Positions 32,894-41,792 of a stretch of DNA of 64,000 bases are shown here, one piece after another. The position numbers were made by a program, and so were the translations under genes. The notes under the pieces were generated by a model. It was given only the letters and a program-made list of their open reading frames with translations, did no database searches and was not told the origin of the DNA. The stretch covers positions 62,001 through 126,000 of the forward strand of contig NZ_JAMXLH010000016.1 in the NCBI RefSeq assembly GCF_024281035.1, given 5' to 3'. Source of the DNA: Paraburkholderia sp. GTDB lineage: Bacteria > Pseudomonadota > Gammaproteobacteria > Burkholderiales > Burkholderiaceae. How positions within the stretch are numbered: the first letter of the stretch is position 1; each line of letters begins with the position of its first letter.

Positions 32894-33390
32894 GCGCGTG
32901 GCGCGCACATTGCAGCTGGGGGCAGACGTGTCCCCAGTGATCGAGCACGCGGCCGGCTTTGACCGCGCCGATCGTTGATCGTCAGTGGAGTGCCAGGCGA
33001 TCCACACCATTGCGTGGCATTGGCGGGCTGGCTATTGCGTTGCAGCATGACGTCGTCGCGCGAAGCGAGCCGGAGCAGGGGCCGCGCTTGTGCGGTTCGT
33101 GCGGTTCGTACGGTTCGTACGGTTCGTACGTAATGGCGGCTGCGCGTATGATTTCCGCTATGGAGGTGGCATGCCTCCGATAACCGCCGCCCACAAGCGG
33201 CCGATGATGCCTGCGAATGCCTGAACGGAAAGCGCCGATCCAGCCGGTCGCGCCGGAACAGGCTACGTCGGCATATTGCAGTTCCCGTCCGGACAGAAGT
33301 ACAAGCAAAAAGGACGCTGCACGCACGATGTAGAAACCCATCCTCGCCATTTCTCCGGGCGCGTTCAACGCTCGCTGAGGGAGCATTGCC
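32894..33390. other. Intergenic region with a tandem repeat
   Basis: About 500 bp between the glycine-rich gene and the DUF190 gene. A 411-bp minus-strand frame crosses it but its translation is low-quality, and its Tyr-Glu-Pro repeat comes only from the simple repeat at 33092-33127. I see no real gene. The DUF190 gene promoter should lie near 33200-33380. Confidence 0.35.
33092..33127. repeat. Four 9-bp tandem repeats (RCGGTTCGT)
   Basis: Four consecutive units with consensus GCGGTTCGT or ACGGTTCGT, differing only in the first base. No half of the unit is palindromic and there are no spacers, so this is not a CRISPR. Second 9-bp tandem tract in this window. Confidence 0.85.
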
Positions 33391-33729
33391 ATGAAGGGCT
33401 TTCAACTTACATTCTTTACTCAGCAGGATCGCCGCCATCATGGCAAGCCGGTTGCCGACTGGCTTATTCATCTCGCCAGGGAGATGGGGCTGCACGGCGC
33501 GACCGTGCAGGCCGCAGCCGAGGGCATTGGGCACCATCATCGCATCCACTCGGCGGGTTTCTTCGAGTTAGCCGATCAACCCCTCTCGATCGTCATGGCG
33601 CTCACAACCGATGAGACCGATCGGCTGTTCGAACGCTTGCGTGCGGAGGGTGTACATCTCTTTTACGTGAAGACGCCCGTCGAGTTTGGCGTTCTAGGCG
33701 AGGAGGACGGGGAATCCGGCGGAGCATAG
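33391..33729 (+). CDS. DUF190 family protein
   Basis: A 112-aa protein of the PII-like DUF190 type: FQLTFFTQQDRRHHGKPVADW, IHLAREMGLHGATVQAAAEG, FELADQPLSIVMALTTDE and DRLFERLRAEGVHLFYVKTP, with the ferredoxin-like core. DUF190 genes are often beside the fluoride channel crcB or the K+-transport genes; none is seen here. The start ATG has GAGGGAG upstream. Confidence 0.85.
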   Translation: MKGFQLTFFTQQDRRHHGKPVADWLIHLAREMGLHGATVQAAAEGIGHHHRIHSAGFFELADQPLSIVMALTTDETDRLFERLRAEGVHLFYVKTPVEFGVLGEEDGESGGA

Positions 33730-34399
33730 GCCGGCCGGGATGGCGGCGCAATTCGCGGTTATCGATGCCCGTTTTCGAATCGGGGAACAGGTCGGGCGCT
33801 GCCGAACAACCGGCATGTCGATGCGATGAAAAGACCGGTGCGCTGCAGAAGAACAGCGACCGGCATAACGACGTCTTCAGATGGCTTGTGCTTCGCTCAG
33901 GGTCGGATAGCCGGTATAGAACTTCTCCGTACCGCCAAAGAAACCCTCCCGGTGCGGCTCGTTCATCGCTGCATTGGCCTTGCGCCGTTCGACGAAATCC
34001 GGGTAAATCGGCCATTCGCCGATCCTGGCGGACCAACTGCAATACACGATAATGCGTCAAAGCATCAATTTATAAACTGTGAATTGAAATCGATTTCACC
34101 CATGGTAATGGGGGAATTTCATTTGTCATTGATTTTAGTTTTGTGTGACCCGTCACAGGATTTTAATATTGATCGCAAACGTTATCGGTGTTTCGTATGA
34201 TATGAAAATTGTGCTTTGGTTCGCGTGCGGGGCTTGACGTCGAATGCGGATTTTATCTACTATAACGCTGGCCATTTTTGCGCCTCGCACTATGGCTTGA
34301 GCGGGTGCGCGGGTGCAAAAAGGCGGCAACATAACTATCTCGGATGTGTCACTGATTTTCCGGGTGGCTGTCCTCGCGAATGAGACCGCTTGTAATACA
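33730..34399. other. Intergenic region, GC falls toward the GGDEF gene
   Basis: About 670 bp without a convincing gene. Base composition changes: GC-rich to about 34040, then AT-rich (AATTTCATTTGTCATTGATT near 34120, TTTTAATATTGATCGC near 34160). This marks the left edge of the low-GC block containing the following gene. Promoter-like AT-rich DNA is expected here, but no specific site could be assigned. Confidence 0.4.
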
Positions 34400-35926
34400 A
34401 TGAAATTCAATAAAGAAGAAAAGCCTATTCTCTTCGTTCGCAACCCAAAATTAAAGAAGATGCGTGACCCGCTCTTCGCGAAGTGGAATCTGGAATTGGC
34501 ATCCCAACGGAATATTCATAATGAGGCATTCAATCTGGCTGAATTGGTGGATTTCAGTTTGATGAATGACGTGTTTGCCAGTTTCCTCGAGGTTGTTGGG
34601 CTGCCTGTTGCGATTATTGATTTTAATGGCCTGGTGCTTGCTTCTTCACCCTGGCAGAGAATCTGTATTGAATTTCATCGGATGAATTCCGGCACGCTAT
34701 CGCGCTGTTTGGAGAGCGATAGAAGTCTTTCTACGCAGATGCAGAACGGGCATAACCATGCAATCTATAAATGCCACAATGGATTGATGGATTGTGCCGC
34801 CCCGATCGTCATTGAAGGGCAGCATATCGCCAATATTTTCATAGGGCAGTTTTTCGTAGTCCCTCCAGATGAAACGTACTTTGAGGCTCAGTGCGCAGAA
34901 TATGGCTTTAATCGGGATGCGTATTTCAAGGCGTTGTCCGAGGTCCCAATTATCGCGGAAGAAAAAATTCCGGACATTTTAAAAATGCTGGTTGGCCTCG
35001 CGACCATTATCGCGAAGCAAAGCATTGCTGAACACCGTGCAAGAATCGCCTGGGAAAACGTCGAGAAGCAGGTTATTCAGAGAACGAAAGCGCTCGCAGA
35101 TGCCAAGGAGCGTCTTGAAGCTGCTGCATCAGCCGGCATTGTTGGCGTTTGGGATTGGGATATCGCAAACAACAGCCTGGTCTGGGATAAGGTGATGTAC
35201 AAGCTCTACGGCGTCCGGGAAGAAGATTTTAGCGGGGCGTATGAGTTATGGATTAGTGCAATTCACCCTGGCGATATGAAGAGGATGGAGGGCGAGATAC
35301 ACGCTGCACTCAATGGTGAGAAGCAATTTACGGCGGAGTTTAGAATTATCTGGCCGGATAAATCAATTCACTATATTAAAGCAATCGCGCAAACGACATT
35401 CGATATGGCTGGATCTCCTGTGCGCATGGTTGGCGTCAACTATGACGTGACGGAGCAAAAAGATATTCAGCGCAGGCTGGATTATCTTGCATTCCATGAC
35501 GAACTTACGAGTCTGCCAAATCGGAGATTACTGTACGACCGTGCCGATCAAGCCATTGGTCTGGCCAGGCGTGAGAATCGAAAGGTTGCGCTTTTATTCC
35601 TGGACCTGGATCGATTCAAGCAGGTTAACGATGCTTATGGGCATGAGATTGGTGATTGGCTGCTGGTTGAGGCTGCAAATCGTATCAAGGAGTGTGTGAG
35701 ATCTTCCGATACGGTTGCCCGTATTGGCGGGGATGAATTTGTCGTGTTGCTGCCGTATGTTTCGGACGTACATGGCGCGGTAAGTGTGGCGGAGAAAATC
35801 CGGGCTTCAGTGAGTCATCCCTTTGCGATTGATGATGCGCTTGTTTTCAATATATCGTCGAGTATCGGGATTGCTTTATATCCTGATCATGCGGCGGAAA
35901 CTTCGGATCTGATTCGCATCTTGTGA
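34400..35926 (+). CDS. PocR-PAS-GGDEF diguanylate cyclase, low GC, C-terminal frameshift
   Basis: Domain order: PocR ligand-sensing domain at about 45-230 (FSLMNDVFASFLEVVGLPVA, with several Cys), a coiled coil (WENVEKQVIQRTKALADAKE), a PAS domain (ERLEAAASAGIVGVWDWDI to YDVTEQK), and a GGDEF domain with GGDEF intact near residue 443 and NRRLLYDRADQA. The frame stops at 35926, but the next frame reads DAAMYKAKKADRNSVVVFDH to a stop at 35991-35993, the normal end of such proteins. One inserted base near 35920 explains it; about 23 residues are replaced. Codon use is clearly AT-richer than neighbours, suggesting recent gain. GTG 34313 is an alternative start. Confidence 0.8.
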   Translation: MKFNKEEKPILFVRNPKLKKMRDPLFAKWNLELASQRNIHNEAFNLAELVDFSLMNDVFASFLEVVGLPVAIIDFNGLVLASSPWQRICIEFHRMNSGTLSRCLESDRSLSTQMQNGHNHAIYKCHNGLMDCAAPIVIEGQHIANIFIGQFFVVPPDETYFEAQCAEYGFNRDAYFKALSEVPIIAEEKIPDILKMLVGLATIIAKQSIAEHRARIAWENVEKQVIQRTKALADAKERLEAAASAGIVGVWDWDIANNSLVWDKVMYKLYGVREEDFSGAYELWISAIHPGDMKRMEGEIHAALNGEKQFTAEFRIIWPDKSIHYIKAIAQTTFDMAGSPVRMVGVNYDVTEQKDIQRRLDYLAFHDELTSLPNRRLLYDRADQAIGLARRENRKVALLFLDLDRFKQVNDAYGHEIGDWLLVEAANRIKECVRSSDTVARIGGDEFVVLLPYVSDVHGAVSVAEKIRASVSHPFAIDDALVFNISSSIGIALYPDHAAETSDLIRIL

Positions 35927-35979
35927 TGCGGCGATGTATAAGGCGAAGAAAGCCGATCGTAATTCGGTGGTGGTTTTCG

Positions 35980-36006
35980 ATCACGCGCTATAGCGCGTGA
36001 TTTTTT
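35980..36006 (+). terminator. Intrinsic terminator after the GGDEF gene
   Basis: An uninterrupted 11-bp perfect inverted repeat, ATCACGCGCTA then TAGCGCGTGAT, is followed by six T. The TAG of the ancestral reading frame (35991-35993) lies inside the hairpin, so the terminator still serves the gene after the frameshift. Confidence 0.8.
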
Positions 36007-36078
36007 GCGGCTTATCAATGCGCTATCGCATTCCGATACCGGGGACGCTCACGAATTGCGGCACGACGTTCAACGCGC

Positions 36079-37782
36079 CTACGAAGACGATGAAAGCGAT
36101 GGGGCCATCCGCGACTCGAGGAAGTGCCGGAACTCGGGTTCTGGCGAGGGGCGATGAATCGCATAGCCCTGTCCATAATCGCAACCCCATTCGCGTAGCA
36201 GCGACAGGGAGACCGGATCCTCGATGCCCTCGGCCACCGTCTCCAATCCCAGAGACCTGGCCAGCAGCAAGATGGCGCGGACGATCTTCTGATTGTTGGG
36301 ATCCACGGCCAGCGTCCTGATAAACATCTGATCGATCTTCAGGGCCGAAGCGCGCATTTTTTGCAGGTAGGCCAGCGAAGAGTGACCCACCCCGAAGTCG
36401 TCTATGGCCACGCGATATCCGCGCTCGCGCAGCTCCGAAATGACGCGGATGCCATGGTCGACATCCATCATGACCGCGCTCTCGGTGATTTCCAGTTCGA
36501 TGTCGTCCGGCATCAGGCCGCAGTGCCTGGCATTGAGGTCAATCGCATCGAGCAGCCCATGGTCGCGCAAATTGCGCACTGAAATATTCACCGCCACCCG
36601 CTGCGGGTATCCCGCTGCACGCCAGGCTGCGGCATCGGCGAATGTCGTGGCGATCACGTTACGCGTAACCCGGTCGATCAGCATCGTCTCTTCGACCTGT
36701 GGGATGAACAGACCTGGAGTGATCAAACCGCGCTGCGGGTGAAGCCAGCGCACCAGGGCCTCGCTGCCAGCCACATCGTTGGTGGACAGCGCAACTTTGG
36801 CCTGGTACCAGACCGACAACTCGCCGCGGGCGATGGCTCCAGGCAGCGCTCCGAGCAGACTCAGGTTTTCCTTGCTGGTGCGGTCGTTTGCAATGTTGTA
36901 GAGCGCGCTGGGGGATTTGCCCAGATTCGCCGAATACATGGCAACGCATGCTTTTTGCAGCAGACCCTCGGCCGTCCGCGCGTGATCCGGAAAATGCGCC
37001 ACACCGATGCTCGCGTCCACGTGAATGGGGACGTCATCCACGATGTACGACTCGTCGAAGATCCCCTCAATGCGAGCGAGCGCCAACTGGCGCGACTCGA
37101 CGTCATCGGCCACGATCGCCAGCCGGTCATCCTGAATCAGCGCAAGCAGGGACCTGGGCGGCACGATTTGCTTGGTGCGATCGATGATCTGTGCCAGCAG
37201 GCGCGTGCTGAAACTGGATCCGAAGGTATTCTGGATGTCGAGAAAGGCATTAAGCTGGATCACCGAGACGATTAGCGTGATCCCTTTGGGCGTTTTGCGT
37301 ATTTTTGCGTCGAGCGCCTGGGTCAGTCCCGAAAGATTGAGTACGTCTGCACCCTCGTGATGGGTGCGCAGCCATTCCAGCTTGTGCAGGTATCGGCGAT
37401 ACAAGTGCGACAAGGCGCCGACCAGCGCACCGTTGATACACAGGAAGATCAGGCGGTAGATCCAGTTCACGAACGTCTGCATCTCGCCCGTGAGCGTGTT
37501 GATCGGCATGAGCGGCCCGAGGGCCAGGCCACTGGCGATGCCCGTGAGTATGCCGCCCCGAATGCCAAACGCGAAGCCGCCCAGCACGACCGGAATGTAT
37601 ATCAGGTGCGACCAGGAATAGCGGATTCCTCCCATCGCATAGACCAGCCATGCTGAAGCCAGCACGAGGCCGATGATCACGACGGCCGCTATCAATTTCA
37701 CCGTCGCAGGCATGGTGATGAGAGCCGCCCCGATCGGCCGGAGCAACTTCGCGTTGATTTTCTCTCTATGCCATGTGTACAT
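36079..37782 (-). CDS. Membrane EAL phosphodiesterase with degenerate GGDEF domain
   Basis: A 567-aa protein: several N-terminal helices (about 25-125; MASE1-like or similar), a GGDEF-fold domain without the GG[DE]EF motif (here IQDDRLAIVADD), and a full EAL domain with EAL at 341-343 (SEALVRW), then AVNISVRNL, ELEITESAV, AIDDFGVGHSSLAYL and VAEGIED. The catalytic residues are all in place, so it should hydrolyse c-di-GMP, with the pseudo-GGDEF as a possible GTP sensor. It faces the siaABCD-type operon on the same strand and precedes it downstream. Confidence 0.85.
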   Translation of the reverse strand: MYTWHREKINAKLLRPIGAALITMPATVKLIAAVVIIGLVLASAWLVYAMGGIRYSWSHLIYIPVVLGGFAFGIRGGILTGIASGLALGPLMPINTLTGEMQTFVNWIYRLIFLCINGALVGALSHLYRRYLHKLEWLRTHHEGADVLNLSGLTQALDAKIRKTPKGITLIVSVIQLNAFLDIQNTFGSSFSTRLLAQIIDRTKQIVPPRSLLALIQDDRLAIVADDVESRQLALARIEGIFDESYIVDDVPIHVDASIGVAHFPDHARTAEGLLQKACVAMYSANLGKSPSALYNIANDRTSKENLSLLGALPGAIARGELSVWYQAKVALSTNDVAGSEALVRWLHPQRGLITPGLFIPQVEETMLIDRVTRNVIATTFADAAAWRAAGYPQRVAVNISVRNLRDHGLLDAIDLNARHCGLMPDDIELEITESAVMMDVDHGIRVISELRERGYRVAIDDFGVGHSSLAYLQKMRASALKIDQMFIRTLAVDPNNQKIVRAILLLARSLGLETVAEGIEDPVSLSLLREWGCDYGQGYAIHRPSPEPEFRHFLESRMAPSLSSSS

Positions 37783-38069
37783 GAGTGCAGCCGTCCCCTT
37801 GCCAGTGGAGCGCCCGATTGCATGGCTGCATTCGCTTTAACGGCTCAAGATAACGGCTCAAGATTCGTTACGAATGCAATGCGCATGTTCAAGCGGCTTC
37901 GATGACTTTGGCTTGTGCCTTGATTTGCCGGTCGCGCCGCAAGGCCTTCTTTAGTCGCTTTGCAACTGTATCGTAACGTAACGCCTGGCGTCGTCCTCCT
38001 CAATCCTGAATTCTCCCAACGTGCACGGGATGACCGCCCCGGCTGGGTGTGCCAGGCGGTAGAACCGGC

Positions 38070-38801
38070 CTATTGATCGGCAAACTCCACGCGGTTGCGC
38101 CCCCCGCGCTTGGCGCGGTACAGCGCCGCGTCGGCCAGGCAGTATGCTGTATCGAAGCCGGTTCCGATTTCGTTGACGCTGACACCAAAGCTGGCGGAAA
38201 TGCGACGATTTACCGGTGGAACGATCAGCGTATCGCTGATGGCGACGCGCATGCGCTCGGCAAGAAGCGCTGCACTGGCCGATTCATGACCGGGCAACAG
38301 CACGGTGAACTCTTCGCCGCCCACGCGCCCAACAAAGCCCTGTTCACCGACAATTCGCCGGAGACAATCGACGACACCCAGGATCACCGCGTCTCCCGTG
38401 GGATGGCCGTAATCGTCGTTGATCCGTTTGAACTCGTCGATGTCGAGGACGATCATCACTGCGCTGTTAAAGCGCAAAGTCCTGGTGGCCCGTTCGATTA
38501 CAGCACTGCGGTTCAGCACGCCGGTCAACGCATCGTGCGACGCCCGATGCAGTAGCTGTTGAGCGAGCGATTGCATTTCACGCTCGGCGCGATCGCTGCG
38601 TCCAATCAGACGCCGTGTCTCGCGCATCAGACGTTCGAAGTGTTCGATGAGTTCACCCAATGACCGGCGATAGTCGGTGGCATCAGCATCGGTAGCGGCG
38701 TGCGTCGCTCGAGCGTGCTCCAGTGCGGCGCTCTCGTTCTGGAACAGATCGGGCGTGGCGCCCGGGATTAATTCGCGCAAGGATATCGAAGGCATCCTCA
38801 T
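38070..38801 (-). CDS. siaD: Diguanylate cyclase SiaD-like
   Basis: A 243-aa cytosolic GGDEF protein: a helical N-terminus with heptads (RSLGELIEHFERLMRETRRL), then the GGDEF domain with LTGVLNRSAVIERA, VLDIDEFKRINDDYGH and VGGEEFTVLLPG (GGEEF, active). It is the last gene after siaC (overlap 4 bp). In Pseudomonas SiaC binds and activates SiaD, so this arrangement supports the same role, here likely driving c-di-GMP for cellulose. Confidence 0.85.
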   Translation of the reverse strand: MRMPSISLRELIPGATPDLFQNESAALEHARATHAATDADATDYRRSLGELIEHFERLMRETRRLIGRSDRAEREMQSLAQQLLHRASHDALTGVLNRSAVIERATRTLRFNSAVMIVLDIDEFKRINDDYGHPTGDAVILGVVDCLRRIVGEQGFVGRVGGEEFTVLLPGHESASAALLAERMRVAISDTLIVPPVNRRISASFGVSVNEIGTGFDTAYCLADAALYRAKRGGRNRVEFADQ

Positions 38802-39193
38802 CGTCCCTCGTCCGCGATGGGACGATCCGTGAACTCGATTGCGCAGAAATCGGCCCGCAGTTCTTCGCCGAACTCGGCGATCGTCTCATCTTCCTCGTCG
38901 CGGTACCAGTTCATCAACACGCGGGTTCCCGACTGCGCCGCCTGATCCAGTGTGTCGAACATGCTGAACAGCATCTTGGTGCTCGAACTGTTGAAGTAGG
39001 TCAGAGCGACGTCGATGGTGATCACGGCCCCGGCGTTCTCAGTCAGATACCTGCGCAACTGCTCGATGACGGGAGCATAAAACGCTGCCGCATTCTCGGG
39101 ATATGACTCGCCTTTGATCGACAACGCGTGCTGATGAAAGCGGAAATCGACCTCGGGCGAGGTCGTCGTAGCGGCAATGTGTAGATTATCCAT
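38798..39193 (-). CDS. siaC: SiaC-like DUF1987 protein
   Basis: A 131-aa protein with the DUF1987 features: SPEVDFRFHQHALSIKGESY, PENAAAFYAPVIEQLRRYL, and the phosphoacceptor segment LTYFNSSSTKMLFSMFDTL (the Thr in the SSST motif is the site SiaB phosphorylates in Pseudomonas). The start ATG at 39193 has an AAGGAGG site. It overlaps siaD by 4 bp. Confidence 0.88.
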   Translation of the reverse strand: MDNLHIAATTTSPEVDFRFHQHALSIKGESYPENAAAFYAPVIEQLRRYLTENAGAVITIDVALTYFNSSSTKMLFSMFDTLDQAAQSGTRVLMNWYRDEEDETIAEFGEELRADFCAIEFTDRPIADEGR

Positions 39194-39212
39194 GGCTCGT
39201 ATGCCTCCTTGA

Positions 39213-39776
39213 TCAGATAATGGCCATGAGGCAAAACAGCGTGGTGCCGGGTTCGTCGGCACGCGAATGAAAAGCGAATTCAAGGGGCGCACTCGCATCG
39301 CGCGCCATGGTCAGAAAACCCAGACCTGCGCCTTTGCTATTCGCCGGCGTGTCGGCGCGCAACGTTACCTTGTACGCCTGCCGGATCTCTTCAAGCGACA
39401 TGTTGCGCAGCGGTTCCAGCTTGTTCCGCAAGCTCTCGACCTCGTCGGTCGCCATTGGATTGACGCACAACATCGCATAATGCTCGCCGTCCCTGGAAAT
39501 GCACACCGCTCCCTCGCGTATCGCACCTCCGCCTTCGTCAGCCGGCTGAAGCGCATTCGATGAGTAATGGACGATGTTCTGCGACAGCTCGATAAAGGAC
39601 GAGAAGAGTTTGCGGCGGGTCGGACCGCTTACCCCGGCGACTTCCAGCTGCAGCTTGACAACCTCGCCCATCGCTGCGACGACGTTATGGGAGAAGTAGC
39701 CCTTGTGGTAGAAGAGCACGTTGCGTCGCTGCGCGAGTTCGAAAAAAGCGCTGTCTTGATCGGGTAGTTGAGACAT
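39213..39776 (-). CDS. siaB: SiaB-like kinase (DUF6272 type)
   Basis: A 187-aa protein with an HATPase-like small kinase layout: RRKLFSSFIELSQNIVHYSS resembles the N box with Asn, and TPANSKGAGLGFLTMARDAS the G2 box. It is predicted to phosphorylate SiaC, keeping SiaD off. The ATG at 39776 is preceded 12 bp earlier by the siaA stop, so they form one operon. Confidence 0.85.
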   Translation of the reverse strand: MSQLPDQDSAFFELAQRRNVLFYHKGYFSHNVVAAMGEVVKLQLEVAGVSGPTRRKLFSSFIELSQNIVHYSSNALQPADEGGGAIREGAVCISRDGEHYAMLCVNPMATDEVESLRNKLEPLRNMSLEEIRQAYKVTLRADTPANSKGAGLGFLTMARDASAPLEFAFHSRADEPGTTLFCLMAII

Positions 39777-39788
39777 TCTTGGACTTGA

Positions 39789-41051
39789 CTAGATACGGGC
39801 ACAAAAAAGCGTGACGTCATCGCGGCGTGGTTGCGCACCTTGCCATTCGGCGAGCGCCAGCCGAAGGTGCTCGCAGATTGTCGATGGCGGTTCTGTTCGA
39901 TGATCGAGAATCATGTCCAGCGCGCGGCGTCGGCCGAAAGCGATGTTTCGCGGGCCTCCGATCTGATCGGTCAGGCCATCCGTGCAAATGAACAGCAGGC
40001 TGCCAGCCGTTACCGGAGTCGAGTGCAGGCTCCATGCATAGTCCGCGCCGCTGTCGACATAACCCACGCCCATTCGGTCTGCCGTAATCGTCTCGAACTG
40101 TACGGCGTCGGGTGACAGGATGTGCAGCGAGACCCTTGCCCCTGCGAAATGCAGCACGCTCTCCTTGGGATCGAACCAGAAGAATGCGGCATCGAGGCCG
40201 TCGTTGGACTGGCTCCCTTCGTCCGCATCGTTCACCTGCCCCAACAGGCCTTTGACATTCCGGTTGACCGCTGCCAGCAGGGCGGCCGGGTCGCGCGGAC
40301 CCATCTGTTCGAGCGCCTTCGACAAGGACGCCGAAGCAAGCAAGGTCATGAAAGCGCCAGGAACGCCATGACCGGTGCAATCGGCTACAGCGCCAAACCA
40401 GCCGTACGGAAAGGCGGCAAAGTGATAAAAATCGCCGCCGACCACGTCACGCGGTTCCCAGACCATCGCGCCGTCGCGAAGCCTTGTCGACAGCGTCTCA
40501 CTGGAAGTACGCAACATGGCGCGCTGAATCACGCTGGCGTATTCGATGCTCTGCATGAGCTGATGGTTTTTCTCCGCCTGCATTTCTGCAACCGCGCTTA
40601 CCAGTTGAAGACCGCTGCCCAAGCCGAGGAAGCGTCCGTCGCGCGTCACGATGAAACCGTCGACGAGCGCCTTTTCTCCGGCCTCGACGGCCCTGAATGC
40701 CAGCGCTTCGATATTGACGTTGGCATCGACGACGAGCGGCTCTTTGTCCATGAACGCGATGCAGCTTTTCTTGTCGTAGAGTTCGCGATGAAAAGGCTTA
40801 CTCATTTGCGACATGAAAATATCGCGATTGATCAGACCAATTGGGCGGTGATCGTCGATTACCGCCAGGCTCCCCATGTCGCGCCGCGCCGAGAAAATCT
40901 CCATGACCAGGGCGTTGGTGTCCTCGGCGTCTACGGATGGAACTTCCTGGCACAAATCTGCCGCAGTGGACAGATTTCTCTGCGCGGAAGAGCGGCGAAA
41001 CCCCGAGAACGCTGGATGCATGGCAACGCCAGTCGATGTATGCGGAAACAT
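39789..41051 (-). CDS. siaA: SiaA-like PP2C phosphatase with N-terminal CBS domains
   Basis: A 420-aa protein. The C-terminal half is a SpoIIE/PP2C phosphatase: VVGGDFYHFAAFPYGWFGA, ADCTGHGVPGAFMTLLA, FICTDGLTDQIGG and RRDDVTLFC carry the metal-binding Asp residues. It should dephosphorylate SiaC to switch on SiaD. The N-terminus differs from Pseudomonas SiaA: rather than transmembrane helices and HAMP it has a pair of CBS-like repeats (EIFSARRDMGSLAVIDDHRP, IGLINRDIFM, then DGFIVTRDGRFLGLGSG), and no membrane helix. An internal ATG near 41021 could also start it. Confidence 0.85.
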   Translation of the reverse strand: MFPHTSTGVAMHPAFSGFRRSSAQRNLSTAADLCQEVPSVDAEDTNALVMEIFSARRDMGSLAVIDDHRPIGLINRDIFMSQMSKPFHRELYDKKSCIAFMDKEPLVVDANVNIEALAFRAVEAGEKALVDGFIVTRDGRFLGLGSGLQLVSAVAEMQAEKNHQLMQSIEYASVIQRAMLRTSSETLSTRLRDGAMVWEPRDVVGGDFYHFAAFPYGWFGAVADCTGHGVPGAFMTLLASASLSKALEQMGPRDPAALLAAVNRNVKGLLGQVNDADEGSQSNDGLDAAFFWFDPKESVLHFAGARVSLHILSPDAVQFETITADRMGVGYVDSGADYAWSLHSTPVTAGSLLFICTDGLTDQIGGPRNIAFGRRRALDMILDHRTEPPSTICEHLRLALAEWQGAQPRRDDVTLFCARI

Positions 41052-41318
41052 CGCAAGCTAAGGTGTCTCCGTGTACTTCTTGTGACAAAAGAAGGCGGAT
41101 TTGATTCAATAATGCGAAATCGTAAATACGCCATTGCGAAAACGTTTGCGTTTCAGGCGGGAATCAAAAGCCGGTCTCTGCTGATTTGCGCGAATGCAAC
41201 ATCCAGAAATTCGAATGCTTCTACTCACGCCTGGTTGATGACTCATGTTGGCGAGCCTAAAGAAAATATCCTGGAGGTCGATATTTACAGTCAGGGCAAT
41301 GCAAACCGGGAATTGCAC

Positions 41319-41750
41319 ATGCAGGTGAACAGCACTGTTTCGGGGCAGGTTTCGCAAGCCGGAACCTCGGCTAGCTCCACCGACGCGGATTCGCCGTCCA
41401 CCACCACGGCGCCTGCCCACGCGAGTTCCTCGACAACGCATGGCGGCGCCCATTCCGGCGCTGCTGCGGGCGCTTCGTCGAACGGCACGAGCGCGGAGAG
41501 TCCCGCTATCCGGCAACTGAAGGCGTTTATCCAGAGTCTTCGCGCGCAATTGGCAAAAACGCAGGAAGCGATCGCGCATGACATGGCGCTGGCGAAGCAC
41601 GACCCGAGCGGCGTGGCGAGCGGTGGCGCCATGAGCCTGACCGGTGAGCTCATGACCCTCGAATCGGCATTGCAGACGGCGACCGCCGAACTCGCACAGC
41701 TCATGCTGGCGAGCGGCGAGACGACCGGCATGGTGAGCGATACGGCTTGA
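41319..41750 (+). CDS. FlxA-like coiled-coil protein, Ser/Thr-rich N-terminus
   Basis: A 143-aa protein. The first ~65 residues are Ser/Ala/Thr/Gly low complexity (QVSQAGTSASSTDADSPSTT). Then IRQLKAFIQSLRAQLAKTQE and LESALQTATAELAQLMLASG form coiled coils like the FlxA-like family. It lies divergent from the siaA promoter region, and no signal peptide is seen. Function unknown; a structural or regulatory role in the adhesion block is a guess. Confidence 0.5.
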   Translation: MQVNSTVSGQVSQAGTSASSTDADSPSTTTAPAHASSSTTHGGAHSGAAAGASSNGTSAESPAIRQLKAFIQSLRAQLAKTQEAIAHDMALAKHDPSGVASGGAMSLTGELMTLESALQTATAELAQLMLASGETTGMVSDTA

Positions 41751-41792
41751 TCGCCAGGTCGAGCATGTTCCCTCGACCCGGGCAATTGCGGA

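Noticed and set aside
32982..33392. Minus-strand ORF of 136 aa
   Set aside because: Its only notable feature is the Tyr-Glu-Pro repeat from the 9-bp tandem tract; no domain or ribosome site.
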